Assembly: GCA_902564535.1 (NCBI GenBank)
Contig: CACFBG010000013.1
Location: forward strand, 1-32,438
DNA: 32,438 nucleotides
Direction of reading: 5' to 3'
Origin: an uncultured Prochlorococcus sp.
GTDB lineage: Bacteria > Cyanobacteriota > Cyanobacteriia > PCC-6307 > Cyanobiaceae
This document shows positions 1 to 8,231 of the stretch, one piece after another (positions within the stretch are counted from its first letter, which is position 1; each line of letters starts with the position of its first letter). Below the pieces are notes generated by a model that was not told where the DNA came from, did no database searches, and saw only the letters and a list, made by a program, of their open reading frames with translations. The position numbers and the translations under genes are program-made.

Positions 1-2
1 TT

Positions 3-2216
3 TTTATTAATGAAGGTTTAACAAAAGAAGATCTCCTTAAAGCAATTAAAAATATAAGAGGTAGTCAAAAAGTGACGGATCAAAATCCTGAAGGTAAATA
101 CCAATCTTTATCCAAATATGGTATTGATCTTACAGCTGCAGCTAGGGAAAGAAAACTTGATCCCGTAATAGGAAGAGATGATGAAATAAGAAGAACTATT
201 CAGATTCTGAGTAGAAGAACAAAAAACAATCCTGTCTTAATAGGCGAACCTGGAGTTGGAAAAACAGCAATTGTTGAAGGCTTAGCCCAAAGAATAATTA
301 ATGGTGATGTCCCTTCAGCGCTTGAAAACAGACAACTAATTTCCCTTGATATGGGAGCATTAATTGCAGGCGCTAAATATAGAGGGGAATTTGAGGAAAG
401 GCTAAAGGCAGTTCTTAAAGAAGTGACTTCATCAGAAGGTCAAATTGTACTTTTTATAGATGAAATACACACTGTTGTTGGAGCGGGCGCTAATTCTGGG
501 GCAATGGATGCAAGTAACTTACTTAAACCAATGCTTGCTCGTGGTGAACTTAGGTGTATTGGAGCAACAACCCTTAATGAGCATCGACAATATATTGAAA
601 AAGATCCTGCACTTGAAAGACGATTTCAACAAATAATGGTTAATCAACCTTCCGTAGAAGATACGATATCAATTTTAAGAGGAATTAAAGAGCGTTATGA
701 AGTCCATCACGGAGTAAGAATATCTGACAATTCATTAGTAGCAGCAGCAGTTCTTAGCCATAGATACATTTCAGAAAGATTTTTACCAGACAAAGCAATC
801 GACTTAATAGATGAAGCAGCTTCAAAACTAAAAATGGAAATAACCTCTAAGCCTGAAGAAATAGATGAGATAGACAGAAAAATCCTTCAACTTCAAATGG
901 AGAAATTATCTCTAGAAAGGGAGTCTGATAATGCTAGCAAGGAGCGCTTGGATAAAATAACATTTGAACTAGAAGATTTAACTAAGAATCAAAATTTACT
1001 TAATGAAAAATGGGAAAAAGAAAAAGAATCGATAAATAAAATTTCTTCTTTAAAAGAGGAAATCGAACGTATACAAATACAAATAGAACAAGCAAAGAGG
1101 AATTATGATCTTAACAAAGCAGCAGAACTAGAATATGGGACATTAGTTGAATTACAAAAGAAATTATGTGAAATGGAATTATCAATAGTTTCAGATAAAA
1201 ATATAGAAGAAAAACCAATCCTCAGAGAAGAAGTCACTCAAGATGATGTTGCTGAAGTAATTGCGAAGTGGACTTCAATCCCTGTATCTAAATTAATGCA
1301 ATCCGAAATGGATAAAATACTTTCTTTAGAAGATGAACTCCACAATAAAGTCATAGGGCAGCCTCATGCAGTGAAGTCAGTTGCTGAAGCAATACAACGT
1401 TCTAGAGCTGGAATGAGTGATCCTGATAAACCAATTGCAAATTTCCTTTTTCTAGGACCTACTGGTGTAGGTAAAACAGAGCTTTCAAAAGCAATTGCCT
1501 CTCATATGTTTGAGAACGAAAATTCAATTATTAGAATTGATATGTCTGAATATATGGACAAACATTCTGTAAGCAGATTAATAGGTGCTCCTCCTGGGTA
1601 TGTAGGTTATGAATCAGGAGGACAACTTACTGAAGCAGTACGCAAGAGGCCTTATTCAGTTATTTTATTTGATGAAATAGAAAAGGCGCACTCTGAAGTA
1701 TTTAATGTAATGCTACAAATACTTGACGAGGGAAGATCTACTGACGGAAAAGGTAGAACTATTAACTTTAAGAATACGATTATCATCATGACTAGCAATA
1801 TAGGCAGTCAATCAATCATAGATTTAACAGAAAATAGTAAAGATTTTTCTCTTCTTGAGTCAATAGTTCGAGACAAATTAAAAGAGAATTTTAATCCTGA
1901 ATTTATCAACAGATTAGATGAATCTATTGTTTTCAATAGTTTAAATAAAGAGGAGTTAAAGAAAATAGTAAAATTACAAATCAATAGATTAGAGAGAAGA
2001 CTTAAAGAAAAAAATATAAATCTAAATATAACTGAAAAGGCAATAATATGGATAACAGAGAAGGGTTATGATCAGAATTATGGTGCTAGACCAATAAAAA
2101 GAACAATACAAAGGGAGATAGAAACACCTATAGCAAAATCTATTTTAAAAGGTGACTATATCACATCCTCAATAATAAATATTAGCCTAGAAAATGATAA
2201 ATTAATGTTCAACTAA
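3..2216 (+). CDS. clpB: ATP-dependent disaggregase ClpB (5' end outside window)
   Basis: Hsp100 AAA+ disaggregase that works with DnaK to pull apart aggregated cytosolic proteins. The frame is open from base 3 and encodes ClpB sequence before the first possible internal start (GTG at 72), so the gene is cut by the window edge and lacks roughly the first 125 residues (N-domain). About 737 residues are visible. Seen: first Walker A (GEPGVGKT), first Walker B (LFIDEIHT), a Glu/Lys-rich coiled-coil middle domain that separates ClpB from ClpA/ClpX, second Walker A (GPTGVGKT), the GYVGYESGG pore loop and a second Walker B ([10 protein letters not shown]). The stop at 2216 gives a normal C-terminus. 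It is convergent with the next gene, 11 bp away. The family is certain; which ClpB paralog it is cannot be told here. Confidence 0.95.
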   Translation, partial: FINEGLTKEDLLKAIKNIRGSQKVTDQNPEGKYQSLSKYGIDLTAAARERKLDPVIGRDDEIRRTIQILSRRTKNNPVLIGEPGVGKTAIVEGLAQRIINGDVPSALENRQLISLDMGALIAGAKYRGEFEERLKAVLKEVTSSEGQIVLFIDEIHTVVGAGANSGAMDASNLLKPMLARGELRCIGATTLNEHRQYIEKDPALERRFQQIMVNQPSVEDTISILRGIKERYEVHHGVRISDNSLVAAAVLSHRYISERFLPDKAIDLIDEAASKLKMEITSKPEEIDEIDRKILQLQMEKLSLERESDNASKERLDKITFELEDLTKNQNLLNEKWEKEKESINKISSLKEEIERIQIQIEQAKRNYDLNKAAELEYGTLVELQKKLCEMELSIVSDKNIEEKPILREEVTQDDVAEVIAKWTSIPVSKLMQSEMDKILSLEDELHNKVIGQPHAVKSVAEAIQRSRAGMSDPDKPIANFLFLGPTGVGKTELSKAIASHMFENENSIIRIDMSEYMDKHSVSRLIGAPPGYVGYESGGQLTEAVRKRPYSVILFDEIEKAHSEVFNVMLQILDEGRSTDGKGRTINFKNTIIIMTSNIGSQSIIDLTENSKDFSLLESIVRDKLKENFNPEFINRLDESIVFNSLNKEELKKIVKLQINRLERRLKEKNINLNITEKAIIWITEKGYDQNYGARPIKRTIQREIETPIAKSILKGDYITSSIINISLENDKLMFN

Positions 2217-2227
2217 TTAGACAGAGG

Positions 2228-2731
2228 TTAATTTAGGTTTTTATCAATATCATTTAAGATATTATCATCTAATTGATACCAATCTGGGGTTAATTCAAAA
2301 AAAGCTGAATTATTACCATTCTCACTAGCTTCAGTTTTCCAACAACAAGTTCTTCCCTTATCCCTATCAAGCAATATCATATTAGCCCATTCCCAAATCA
2401 ATTGCGCAGTGCTTTCCATTCCAACATTTTTCATTACACGCAGATCTATTGCAGCTTCTTCATGAAGTTGTCTCCATTTTCCTAAAAGTGGATCATCTTC
2501 ATTAACCAAAAAGGTGTGATCAAATTGATCTGTTAATTTTTTTTCAAGCAGTTTTAAACTAGAAAAGTCAACTACAAAACCAAATTGATCTAGTTTTCCT
2601 GAAGCGAACCAAAAAGTAAAACTTCTGCTATAGCCATGAACGAAATGACAATGTCCTGGATGTTTCCATTGCCTATGGCAGCAAGGGTATCCCTGAAATT
2701 TCTTACTGCAGGTATAACCCAAATGAGACAT
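2228..2731 (-). CDS. 6-pyruvoyl-tetrahydropterin synthase / QueD-like enzyme
   Basis: A 167-residue member of the PTPS/6-carboxytetrahydropterin synthase (QueD) family, which acts on dihydroneopterin triphosphate in pterin or queuosine-precursor synthesis. Family marks: a Cys before the zinc motif (C28), HGYS at residues 32-35 where HGHS is usual, GFVVDFSSLK (family form GMVVDFxxLK), FDHTFLN-like FDHTFLV, and a MEST segment where the family has PTxE. Oddity: the third zinc His of the HxH motif is Tyr34 here. It is about 40 residues longer than typical QueD, with a Cys-rich N-terminus (PCCHRQWKHPGHC). Starts at ATG 2731, divergent from hisIE with a 53-bp gap. Exact reaction uncertain. Confidence 0.72.
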   Translation of the reverse strand: MSHLGYTCSKKFQGYPCCHRQWKHPGHCHFVHGYSRSFTFWFASGKLDQFGFVVDFSSLKLLEKKLTDQFDHTFLVNEDDPLLGKWRQLHEEAAIDLRVMKNVGMESTAQLIWEWANMILLDRDKGRTCCWKTEASENGNNSAFFELTPDWYQLDDNILNDIDKNLN

Positions 2732-2784
2732 GAGCTTTAAAGGATCAAAAGAAAAACCAGTTTGTTTTCATTCCTATTCCAAAT

Positions 2785-3459
2785 ATGACATCAATTAACC
2801 AATCTTTCATAAAACAACTTCGATTTAATGAAGATGGACTAATCCCTGCCATAGCTCAGGATTGGCTAGATGGAGCCGTGCTAATGATGGCCTGGATGAA
2901 TCAAGATTCATTAAAAGAAACCATAAGAACAAATGAGGTACACTATTGGAGCAGGTCAAGGAAAGAGCTTTGGCACAAGGGGGCAACAAGTGGTCATTTT
3001 CAAAAGCTCAAAGCCATAAGATTTGATTGTGATGCAGATGTCCTTCTATTAACCGTTCAACAAGAAGGAAACATCGCCTGTCATACAGGGCAGAGAAGTT
3101 GTTTTTTTAATAAAGTTTGCATTGAAAAAGAACAACAGATCAATACTGATATCTCAGGCCCTCCCTTAGATAGTTGTAGTGAGCTGTACACAATCATTAA
3201 ACAACGCAAAGAATTCAAAGAAACAGGAAGCTATACCAACAAACTCCTTGATGGTGGAGACAATTTAATCCTTAAAAAAATAGGGGAAGAAAGTGCTGAG
3301 TTTGTGATGGCATGCAAAGACAAAAATTCACAAGATATTGGTAATGAAGCAGCCGACCTCATTTTTCATTTACAAGTTGCAATTGCAAATCATGACGTTA
3401 GCTGGAAAGATGTTTTGGAAATTCTTGCTAAAAGAAGAAATGCTCCCAGAAGAGATTAA
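2785..3459 (+). CDS. hisI: Bifunctional phosphoribosyl-AMP cyclohydrolase / phosphoribosyl-ATP pyrophosphatase
   Basis: Catalyses steps 2 and 3 of histidine biosynthesis: PR-ATP to PR-AMP (C-terminal HisE), then opening of the adenine ring (N-terminal HisI). The 224-residue length fits the HisIE fusion. HisI half: YWSRSRKELWHKG, RFDCDADVLL (Mg/Zn-binding aspartates and Cys) and CHTGQRSCFF. HisE half from about residue 125: LDGGDNLILKKIGEESAEF, an alpha-helical pyrophosphatase motif rich in acidic residues. Starts at ATG 2785. hisG, step 1 of the same pathway, is also in this window but 16 kb away and on the other strand, so the his genes are dispersed. Confidence 0.95.
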   Translation: MTSINQSFIKQLRFNEDGLIPAIAQDWLDGAVLMMAWMNQDSLKETIRTNEVHYWSRSRKELWHKGATSGHFQKLKAIRFDCDADVLLLTVQQEGNIACHTGQRSCFFNKVCIEKEQQINTDISGPPLDSCSELYTIIKQRKEFKETGSYTNKLLDGGDNLILKKIGEESAEFVMACKDKNSQDIGNEAADLIFHLQVAIANHDVSWKDVLEILAKRRNAPRRD

Positions 3460-3639
3460 CCAAAAATCACTACTATCACTTGTTTTCTGTCGAAGATAGA
3501 GAAAAAAAAATTGATAACTTAAAAGGCCAAAGAAAGCAAATAATGAATAATGGATAAAAGATGAATTCCGAACAATTTCTTACACGCCAAGAATAGAAAC
3601 ATTTTGGACCTAGGTTAATAACTAATTGAGGAAACCATA

Positions 3640-4563
3640 GTGAGTTCTCTTAGTGATTTTCTTGGTGAAATCGGACGTCACCAACTTTTAACACCAGAAC
3701 AAGAACTCACAATGGGGAGGAAAGTTCAGGCAATGGTTGCAATTACTCAGAAGTGTCATCTAGCAGGAGGCAAAGGTCCGGAATGTGAATATTCAGAAGA
3801 AGAGAAAAAAACCATTCGAATTGGAGAGAAAGCCAAAAATCAAATGATCACAGCCAATTTGAGGCTTGTGGTTAATTTAGCCAAAAGATATCAAGGAAAA
3901 GGACTTGAACTGCTTGACCTAATTCAAGAAGGAACATTAGGGCTTACAAGAGCAGTTGAAAAATATGATCCAACCAGAGGGCATAGATTTTCTACATATG
4001 CTTATTGGTGGATAAGGCAAGGTCTAAACAGAGCTCTTTCAACTCAGAGCAGGACAATAAGGATTCCTGTAAATGTAAATGAAAAATTAACCAAGCTAAG
4101 AGCAGCAAAATCAAAACTAATGCAGGCGAATGGAATTGCACCAAATGCAGCGCAGTTAGCAAAAACAATGAAGATTTCACTAGAGGAGGTAGAAGAACTT
4201 TTGTCGTGTGAACTAAGAAGTATTACTGTTAGCCTTCAAGGAGTTGTTAAATCAAAAAATGACCCATCTGAATTAGTAGATATTCTCGCAAGTGAACAAA
4301 CTCCTCCTCTAGAATTAGCTGAATTAGCTGAAAGGAGTGCATCAGCCTGGACTTTGCTAGACAAATCAAATCTCACTCCCAAAGAAAGAACAATAGTTAC
4401 TCTGCGCTTCGGATTAGATGGATCAAATGAATGGAGAACTTTGGCAGAAGTAGCTCGTCACATGAAATGTAGTAGGGAATATTGTCGACAAGTAGTTCAA
4501 AGAGCATTAAGAAAACTTAGAAAAACTGGCATTCAAAATGGACTTGTGGAAACAAGCCTCTAA
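3640..4563 (+). CDS. Group 2 RNA polymerase sigma factor (RpoD/SigA family)
   Basis: A 307-residue sigma-70 family protein without the long acidic region 1.1 of the principal sigma, as in cyanobacterial group 2 sigmas. Region 1.2 is DFLGEIGRHQLLTPEQE. Region 2 runs NLRLVVNLAKRY, LDLIQEGTLGL, KYDPTRGHRFSTYAYWWIR (core binding and -10 recognition). Region 3 is at IRIPVN. Region 4.2 (LTPKERTIVTLRFGLDG, then TLAEVARHMKCSREYCRQ) carries a variant of the usual -35-reading helix. It starts at GTG 3640 with GAGGA about 8 nt upstream. It has its own roughly 180-bp leader after hisI. Group 2 sigmas usually serve stress or light acclimation; the specific regulon cannot be read here. Confidence 0.9.
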   Translation: MSSLSDFLGEIGRHQLLTPEQELTMGRKVQAMVAITQKCHLAGGKGPECEYSEEEKKTIRIGEKAKNQMITANLRLVVNLAKRYQGKGLELLDLIQEGTLGLTRAVEKYDPTRGHRFSTYAYWWIRQGLNRALSTQSRTIRIPVNVNEKLTKLRAAKSKLMQANGIAPNAAQLAKTMKISLEEVEELLSCELRSITVSLQGVVKSKNDPSELVDILASEQTPPLELAELAERSASAWTLLDKSNLTPKERTIVTLRFGLDGSNEWRTLAEVARHMKCSREYCRQVVQRALRKLRKTGIQNGLVETSL

Positions 4564-4652
4564 TTTCTAAGAAAACTCACTATTGAATAAATCAAAAAAT
4601 TGCCCCAAACTATCAATACAATCAAACTTCATTCATTTTTCTACCAAAACCT

Positions 4653-5018
4653 ATGACTGAGCAATACCGCTCCTCAGAAAAAACTGTTGAAGCAGAAGTC
4701 ATAGATAGCTCATTAATTGATGAAGGCCTATTTAGAAAGGTACTAATAAATGCTGGGCGAACAATTGCTCAACCCGCTTTAGAGGTTTTTGAAATGGTTA
4801 TTGCTCCTTCCACTCCACCCCAAGCGAGATTGACAATGCTTGCAGCATTAACATATCTAATTATGCCTGTTGATCTGATACCAGACTTAATACCTGTAGC
4901 AGGATTTAGTGATGATCTTGTTGCTCTTACCGCTGTAATAAGTTTATGGAGTCGTCACATAACACCTGAAATCAAGTTAAAAGCACGCTTAAAACTAGAT
5001 AAATGGCTTCCACTCTAA
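4653..5018 (+). CDS. DUF1232 (YkvA-type) small membrane protein
   Basis: A 121-residue protein with the DUF1232 core: PPQARLTMLAALTYLIMPVD followed by LIPDLIPVAGFSDDLVALTAVISLW. This forms one or two hydrophobic segments around a P-x-D-x-I-P-D-x-I-P turn. The N-terminal 45 residues are acidic and presumably cytosolic. Function unknown for the family. The next gene follows directly (8 bp gap, or a 16-bp overlap with the longer start), so the two are probably co-transcribed. Confidence 0.8.
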   Translation: MTEQYRSSEKTVEAEVIDSSLIDEGLFRKVLINAGRTIAQPALEVFEMVIAPSTPPQARLTMLAALTYLIMPVDLIPDLIPVAGFSDDLVALTAVISLWSRHITPEIKLKARLKLDKWLPL

Positions 5019-5026
5019 ATTTAATT

Positions 5027-5356
5027 ATGTACGAGTGGACTAATACAACCGAAGAAGAACTAACTGTTCTAATTAAAGATTGGCTTAAAGCAATAGGGCG
5101 AACACAATCCGATCTCGGGAAAGCTCTTAAGTCAGCGTCTAGTCGTATGCCAGCTTTAATCGAAATTCTTAAAAGTGAATATAGAGCAGGCGGAATGCCA
5201 TATGTAGCTTCAAAACTTTGTGAAATTGAAACCAAATGGTCTACTTCTTCTCCTTTTCCAGAAAAAGAAGAAGAAAAACTATTAGTAGTAAATTCTGACC
5301 CTTTTAGCCAATTAGATTTTATACTGCAGGAACTTAGAGACAAATCCGAAGAATAA
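5027..5356 (+). CDS. Conserved hypothetical protein, helical
   Basis: I do not recognise a named family. The product is about 109 residues, soluble, alpha-helical in appearance and charged, with no signal peptide or membrane segment. The segment WLKAIGRTQSDLGKALKS looks like a helix-turn-helix-like pair of helices, but without a convincing DNA-binding signature. I chose ATG 5027 (MYEWTNTTEE) because an upstream ATG at 5003 would overlap the DUF1232 gene and adds only a hydrophobic, non-conserved-looking octapeptide. Neither start has a clear ribosome binding site. Likely an operon with the DUF1232 gene. Confidence 0.6.
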   Translation: MYEWTNTTEEELTVLIKDWLKAIGRTQSDLGKALKSASSRMPALIEILKSEYRAGGMPYVASKLCEIETKWSTSSPFPEKEEEKLLVVNSDPFSQLDFILQELRDKSEE

Positions 5357-5563
5357 TCATATAAAGAATAAATACTAATCATCTATTACTCGATAAAATA
5401 TATTTTTAGTTTAAATCCTCTCCAATAAATGTACATAATTAGTTTTTCTCATTAAATTAAGATATTTTTGGTTTAGTTTATTTAAAGATGATTTAAAGTA
5501 AAAAATTATTTAGACTTAAGATCTAAGTTTAATTTTTAGAAATCTAATTTAAAGGATTATCAA

Positions 5564-5929
5564 ATGGGAAGTTCAAAGGTTTTCAAATATTTTCATCTAA
5601 TGCTTCTTGCTTGGCTAATCTTAATGATTATATTTTTCGGGCTGCCTATTACATCCTTCGCTATCGAAAGGAATGCAGGAGAAGAAATATTTCAAAATCA
5701 CTGCTCAGGATGTCACATAAAAGGAGGGAATATTATTAGGAGAGGAAAAACTTTAAAACTCTCTGCTCTTAAACGTAATGGTCTAGATAATCCTGAAGTT
5801 ATTGCAGAAATTGCACTTAAAGGAATTGGGAATATGGATGGATATGAAAAAGTTCTTAAAGAAGGCGAAGAGCAAATAGTTGCTCAATGGATATGGGAAC
5901 AAGCTCAGAATGCTTGGATCCAAGGATAA
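5564..5929 (+). CDS. Class I cytochrome c (c6-like), secreted
   Basis: A 121-residue precursor. The N-terminus has a basic start and a long hydrophobic segment (about residues 11-29) ending near TSFA, a signal peptide or anchor for the thylakoid lumen/periplasm. The mature part starts with GEEIFQNHCSGCH, containing the CxxCH heme c site, and continues to GIGNMDGY, where the Met is the likely axial ligand. A C-terminal AQWIWEQAQNAW replaces the usual YV..QA..W of cytochrome c6. It resembles the secondary c6-like cytochromes of picocyanobacteria. AAAGGA at 5551-5556 sits 7 nt before ATG 5564, a good ribosome binding site. Its 3' end overlaps the convergent YciI gene by 25 bp. Confidence 0.85.
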   Translation: MGSSKVFKYFHLMLLAWLILMIIFFGLPITSFAIERNAGEEIFQNHCSGCHIKGGNIIRRGKTLKLSALKRNGLDNPEVIAEIALKGIGNMDGYEKVLKEGEEQIVAQWIWEQAQNAWIQG

Positions 5930-6186
5930 ACTTCTAATTTTGTCCAAATACCCTCTTTCCAATAGACATCTTCTCTAACCAACTCATCAACCATCTCTAA
6001 ACTATTAGCTTGAAATATGCCAAAAACGAATGAGCTACATTTAGTAGGCCCAAGAGTAATTAAAACCCCTTCCTGTTTAAGTGTTCTAAGACGACTTAGG
6101 TGCTCTTCACGAAATGGAGTACGCTTCTCAAGTGCATTTTCACAGTAAGTTCCCCAAAGTACAAATTTCTGAATGTCCTCTCCCAT
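5905..6186 (-). CDS. YciI-like family protein
   Basis: A 93-residue protein with the compact YciI fold signature: an N-terminal strand (KFVLWGTYCENA), then REEHLSRLRTLKQEGVLITLGP, where the His-Leu pair and the Gly-Pro turn are typical, then a second strand and helix (FVFGIFQANSLEMVDELVREDVY). The family is ferredoxin-like; some members are chlorohydrolases or muconolactone-isomerase relatives, but most have no known reaction. Starts at ATG 6186. The last 25 bp overlap the 3' end of the cytochrome gene on the other strand. Confidence 0.8.
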   Translation of the reverse strand: MGEDIQKFVLWGTYCENALEKRTPFREEHLSRLRTLKQEGVLITLGPTKCSSFVFGIFQANSLEMVDELVREDVYWKEGIWTKLEVYPWIQAF

Positions 6187-6492
6187 AAAAATAAACCCAT
6201 ATTATTATTAATAATTGCACATATGCAAGAAATGAACCTAAATCGACTTTTAGATATCTCAAATATTGACAATAATAACTGGCATCAAGCCACTCAAAAG
6301 AGTCAATCAAATACTTGAGATAAAAAATCTAATCTTATGAATGTTAATATTTTTTCTAGCAAGTGAAGTTATGAATTTACAATGGTAAATTACTTATATA
6401 AGTCAAGCCCATCAAATAGATCTCAAGAGATAAAGATTTAAAGCTTATTGCTATAAAACATTAGAGTTTTTAAAGTTAAAAGGCAGATAGTC
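6187..6492. other. Intergenic region, AT-rich
   Basis: This 306-bp gap lies upstream of the YciI gene and downstream of trpA. It is strongly AT-rich with runs such as ATTATTATTAATAAT. On the + strand a 31-codon frame (ATG 6223 to stop 6320) could encode a small hydrophilic peptide, but it has no clear ribosome binding site and its composition resembles translated noncoding DNA. I see no RNA gene or strong terminator. Confidence 0.5.
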
Positions 6493-7314
6493 CTAATAAA
6501 TATTTGTGGCCTGGGAAAGTTCTGAACAAAATTGACTTGCTTCTTTGCATTCTTGCCCAGCAATAGAGCTGGCAATTCTTTTAACAAGTGCACTTCCTAC
6601 AATTGCACCATCAGCTCCAAAATTTTTAACCTCCTTTATTTGCTTTGCACTTGATATTCCGAAACCTATTGAAACTGGTATGGAAGACATTTCTTTTAAT
6701 TTTCGAACAAGACCTTGAACACGATCATCCATAACTGATCGTTCACCTGTAACTCCAGTTACGCTGACCAAGTAAGTAAACCCTTTGCTTCTATTTGCAA
6801 TCTTTTCGATCCTCTCCAAAGGAGAGGTAGGAGCCACTAACAAAATCAAATCAAGTCCATTCTTTTCAGCGATAGTCGATAGGTTTTCAGCTTCTTCAAG
6901 AGGCAGATCTGGAACAACTAGACCTGCAGCGCCCGAATTTGCTGCATCCTTGCAAAATTTCTCAAATCCATAACTTAATAATGGATTGCTATAAGTAAAA
7001 AGCACTAAAGGTGTAGACAGGTTTCCACTCAAGGCAGCAATCATTTCAAGCACCTTTGATGGAGTTGTTCCTGTTGAAATTGCCCTCGCAGCAGCTGCCT
7101 GTAAGACAGGTCCATCTGCAAGCGGGTCACTATAAGGGATTCCTAATTCAATTATATCTGCGCCAGCTTCCTGCAAAGATAAAAGGATTTGGCCAGATGT
7201 TTTCAAATCAGGATCACCCGCCATAACGAAGGGGATCAGTGCAATTCTCTCTTGTTTTCTAACTTCTGAGAAACGATCACTAATAGAAAGTCTTTTGAAG
7301 GATTTTTTATCCAA
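6493..7314 (-). CDS. trpA: Tryptophan synthase alpha subunit
   Basis: Cleaves indole-3-glycerol phosphate to indole and glyceraldehyde-3-phosphate; the indole goes to TrpB. At 273 residues it has full family length. The catalytic Glu and Asp are visible in [18 protein letters not shown], with [24 protein letters not shown] and the phosphate-binding [20 protein letters not shown]. The start is TTG at 7314: the preceding in-frame codon is TAA and no ATG or GTG occurs in the next 18 codons, so TTG is forced. It lies 75 bp downstream of the DUF3007 gene in a ndhL-DUF3007-trpA order that I recall as common in cyanobacteria. Confidence 0.96.
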   Translation of the reverse strand: MDKKSFKRLSISDRFSEVRKQERIALIPFVMAGDPDLKTSGQILLSLQEAGADIIELGIPYSDPLADGPVLQAAAARAISTGTTPSKVLEMIAALSGNLSTPLVLFTYSNPLLSYGFEKFCKDAANSGAAGLVVPDLPLEEAENLSTIAEKNGLDLILLVAPTSPLERIEKIANRSKGFTYLVSVTGVTGERSVMDDRVQGLVRKLKEMSSIPVSIGFGISSAKQIKEVKNFGADGAIVGSALVKRIASSIAGQECKEASQFCSELSQATNIY

Positions 7315-7389
7315 TTAGTCTGCCTGACAATTAATTCAACCATCATAAATTAAAATGCCGCAAGGATAAATTAAATAAGGTGGTATTAA

Positions 7390-7713
7390 TTATTTTTTTT
7401 CCATTTCTATTTCTTTAATTAATTTAAGCTTATCTTCCTCAGATAAAGAGTCATATCTATTTTGCAATTCTTCCTCTGTAATCTTTTCGTAAGCTTTTCT
7501 ATATCTCTTACGTTGTTCCATGAATGTCATTTGACCAGTAACCACACGAAAGAGATAAGAAACAGTCCATAACAAGACTATTGCTACCAATAAGGCCTCA
7601 GATGCTATCCCTGCAGAAAATCCTTCAAGACCAAGTAAACGAAAAAGACCATACGCAACTGCACCTAGGAGGAAAACCCCTAAACCAAGTTGTAATACAC
7701 CTGCTCGAGTCAA
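7390..7713 (-). CDS. DUF3007 family membrane protein
   Basis: A 107-residue protein with two transmembrane segments (about residues 5-27 and 38-60) followed by a charged C-terminal helix (FMEQRKRYRKAYEKITEEELQNRYDSLSEEDK). This is the pattern of DUF3007, a cyanobacterial and plastid-lineage family of unknown function found beside ndhL. It starts 2 bp after the ndhL stop codon, so translation is probably coupled, suggesting a link to the NDH-1 complex (inference). Confidence 0.82.
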   Translation of the reverse strand: MTRAGVLQLGLGVFLLGAVAYGLFRLLGLEGFSAGIASEALLVAIVLLWTVSYLFRVVTGQMTFMEQRKRYRKAYEKITEEELQNRYDSLSEEDKLKLIKEIEMEKK

Positions 7714-7715
7714 GA

Positions 7716-7937
7716 CTAAACCTCCCCCTGCCCATTAAGCCTAAGATTTAAGAAAGGGGCAAAAACAATCATTCCTGGAAAAAAGAGGAAAACCAATCCA
7801 TAAATACCAAGCCGTTCCAATTTCCCCATAATGTTCCATCGACTATTCATCCAGTAATAAAGGGACAAAGGAACTAGCACCAGATAAATAAATCCAAGCC
7901 CCAGATAGAGTCCGGTTAGAATCAACATGTTGTTCAT
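7716..7937 (-). CDS. ndhL: NAD(P)H-quinone oxidoreductase subunit L
   Basis: A small cyanobacterial-type NDH-1 subunit that anchors the hydrophilic arm in the thylakoid membrane, used in cyclic electron flow and CO2 uptake. The 73 residues hold two hydrophobic helices (about 4-25 and 44-64) separated by the conserved [20 protein letters not shown] loop. Length and motif match NdhL. Starts at ATG 7937 (MNNM; a second Met three codons later is possible). First gene of a ndhL-DUF3007-trpA unit. Confidence 0.92.
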   Translation of the reverse strand: MNNMLILTGLYLGLGFIYLVLVPLSLYYWMNSRWNIMGKLERLGIYGLVFLFFPGMIVFAPFLNLRLNGQGEV

Positions 7938-8031
7938 AATTTCAAATGACTTTAGGAAGGGCTGACAGTATGTATAAAAACAAGTGTGCTAAATCTAAGA
8001 TGTAATTAGGATAACGGAACCATCTTTATCT

Positions 8032-8117
8032 GGGAGCATGGCGGAATTGGTAGACGCAGCGGACTTAAAATCCGTAGGTCGTAAAAGACTGTGGGGGTTC
8101 AAGTCCCCCTGCTCCCA
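8032..8117 (+). tRNA. tRNA-Leu (anticodon UAA), no intron
   Basis: Class II tRNA, 86 nt. The acceptor stem GGGAGCA pairs with TGCTCCC, followed by discriminator A at 8117; CCA is not encoded. The D-loop contains TTGGTAGACGC. The anticodon arm GCGGA-CTTAAAA-TCCGT gives anticodon UAA. The variable arm GGTCGTAAAAGACTGT is long, as expected for leucine, and the T arm is GGGGG-TTCAAGT-CCCCC. In many cyanobacteria this gene is split by a group I intron after the anticodon's first base region; here it is continuous. Confidence 0.97.
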
Positions 8118-8231
8118 TAAAAATTTAGTTATGATTAACAACAATTTCACTTCCTTATACAAAGAAGTAAAAAATTAAGATATTTTAGTTATTAAATTCA
8201 TAAAACTCTAATTCTTCTATCCAGTTTTTAC

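Noticed and set aside
4972-5382. Minus-strand 136-codon frame over the small hypothetical gene
   Set aside because: Ser/Leu-rich shadow of the + strand gene, which has more protein-like composition and fits the DUF1232 operon.
6100-6320. + strand frame across the YciI gene start and the following gap
   Set aside because: Its first half is antisense to the YciI gene, it has no clear ribosome binding site, and the C-terminal half is AT-driven low-complexity sequence.
8137-8176. Terminator downstream of tRNA-Leu (ACTTCCTT/AAAGAAGT)
   Set aside because: The stem is imperfect and short, and no T-run follows on the + strand.
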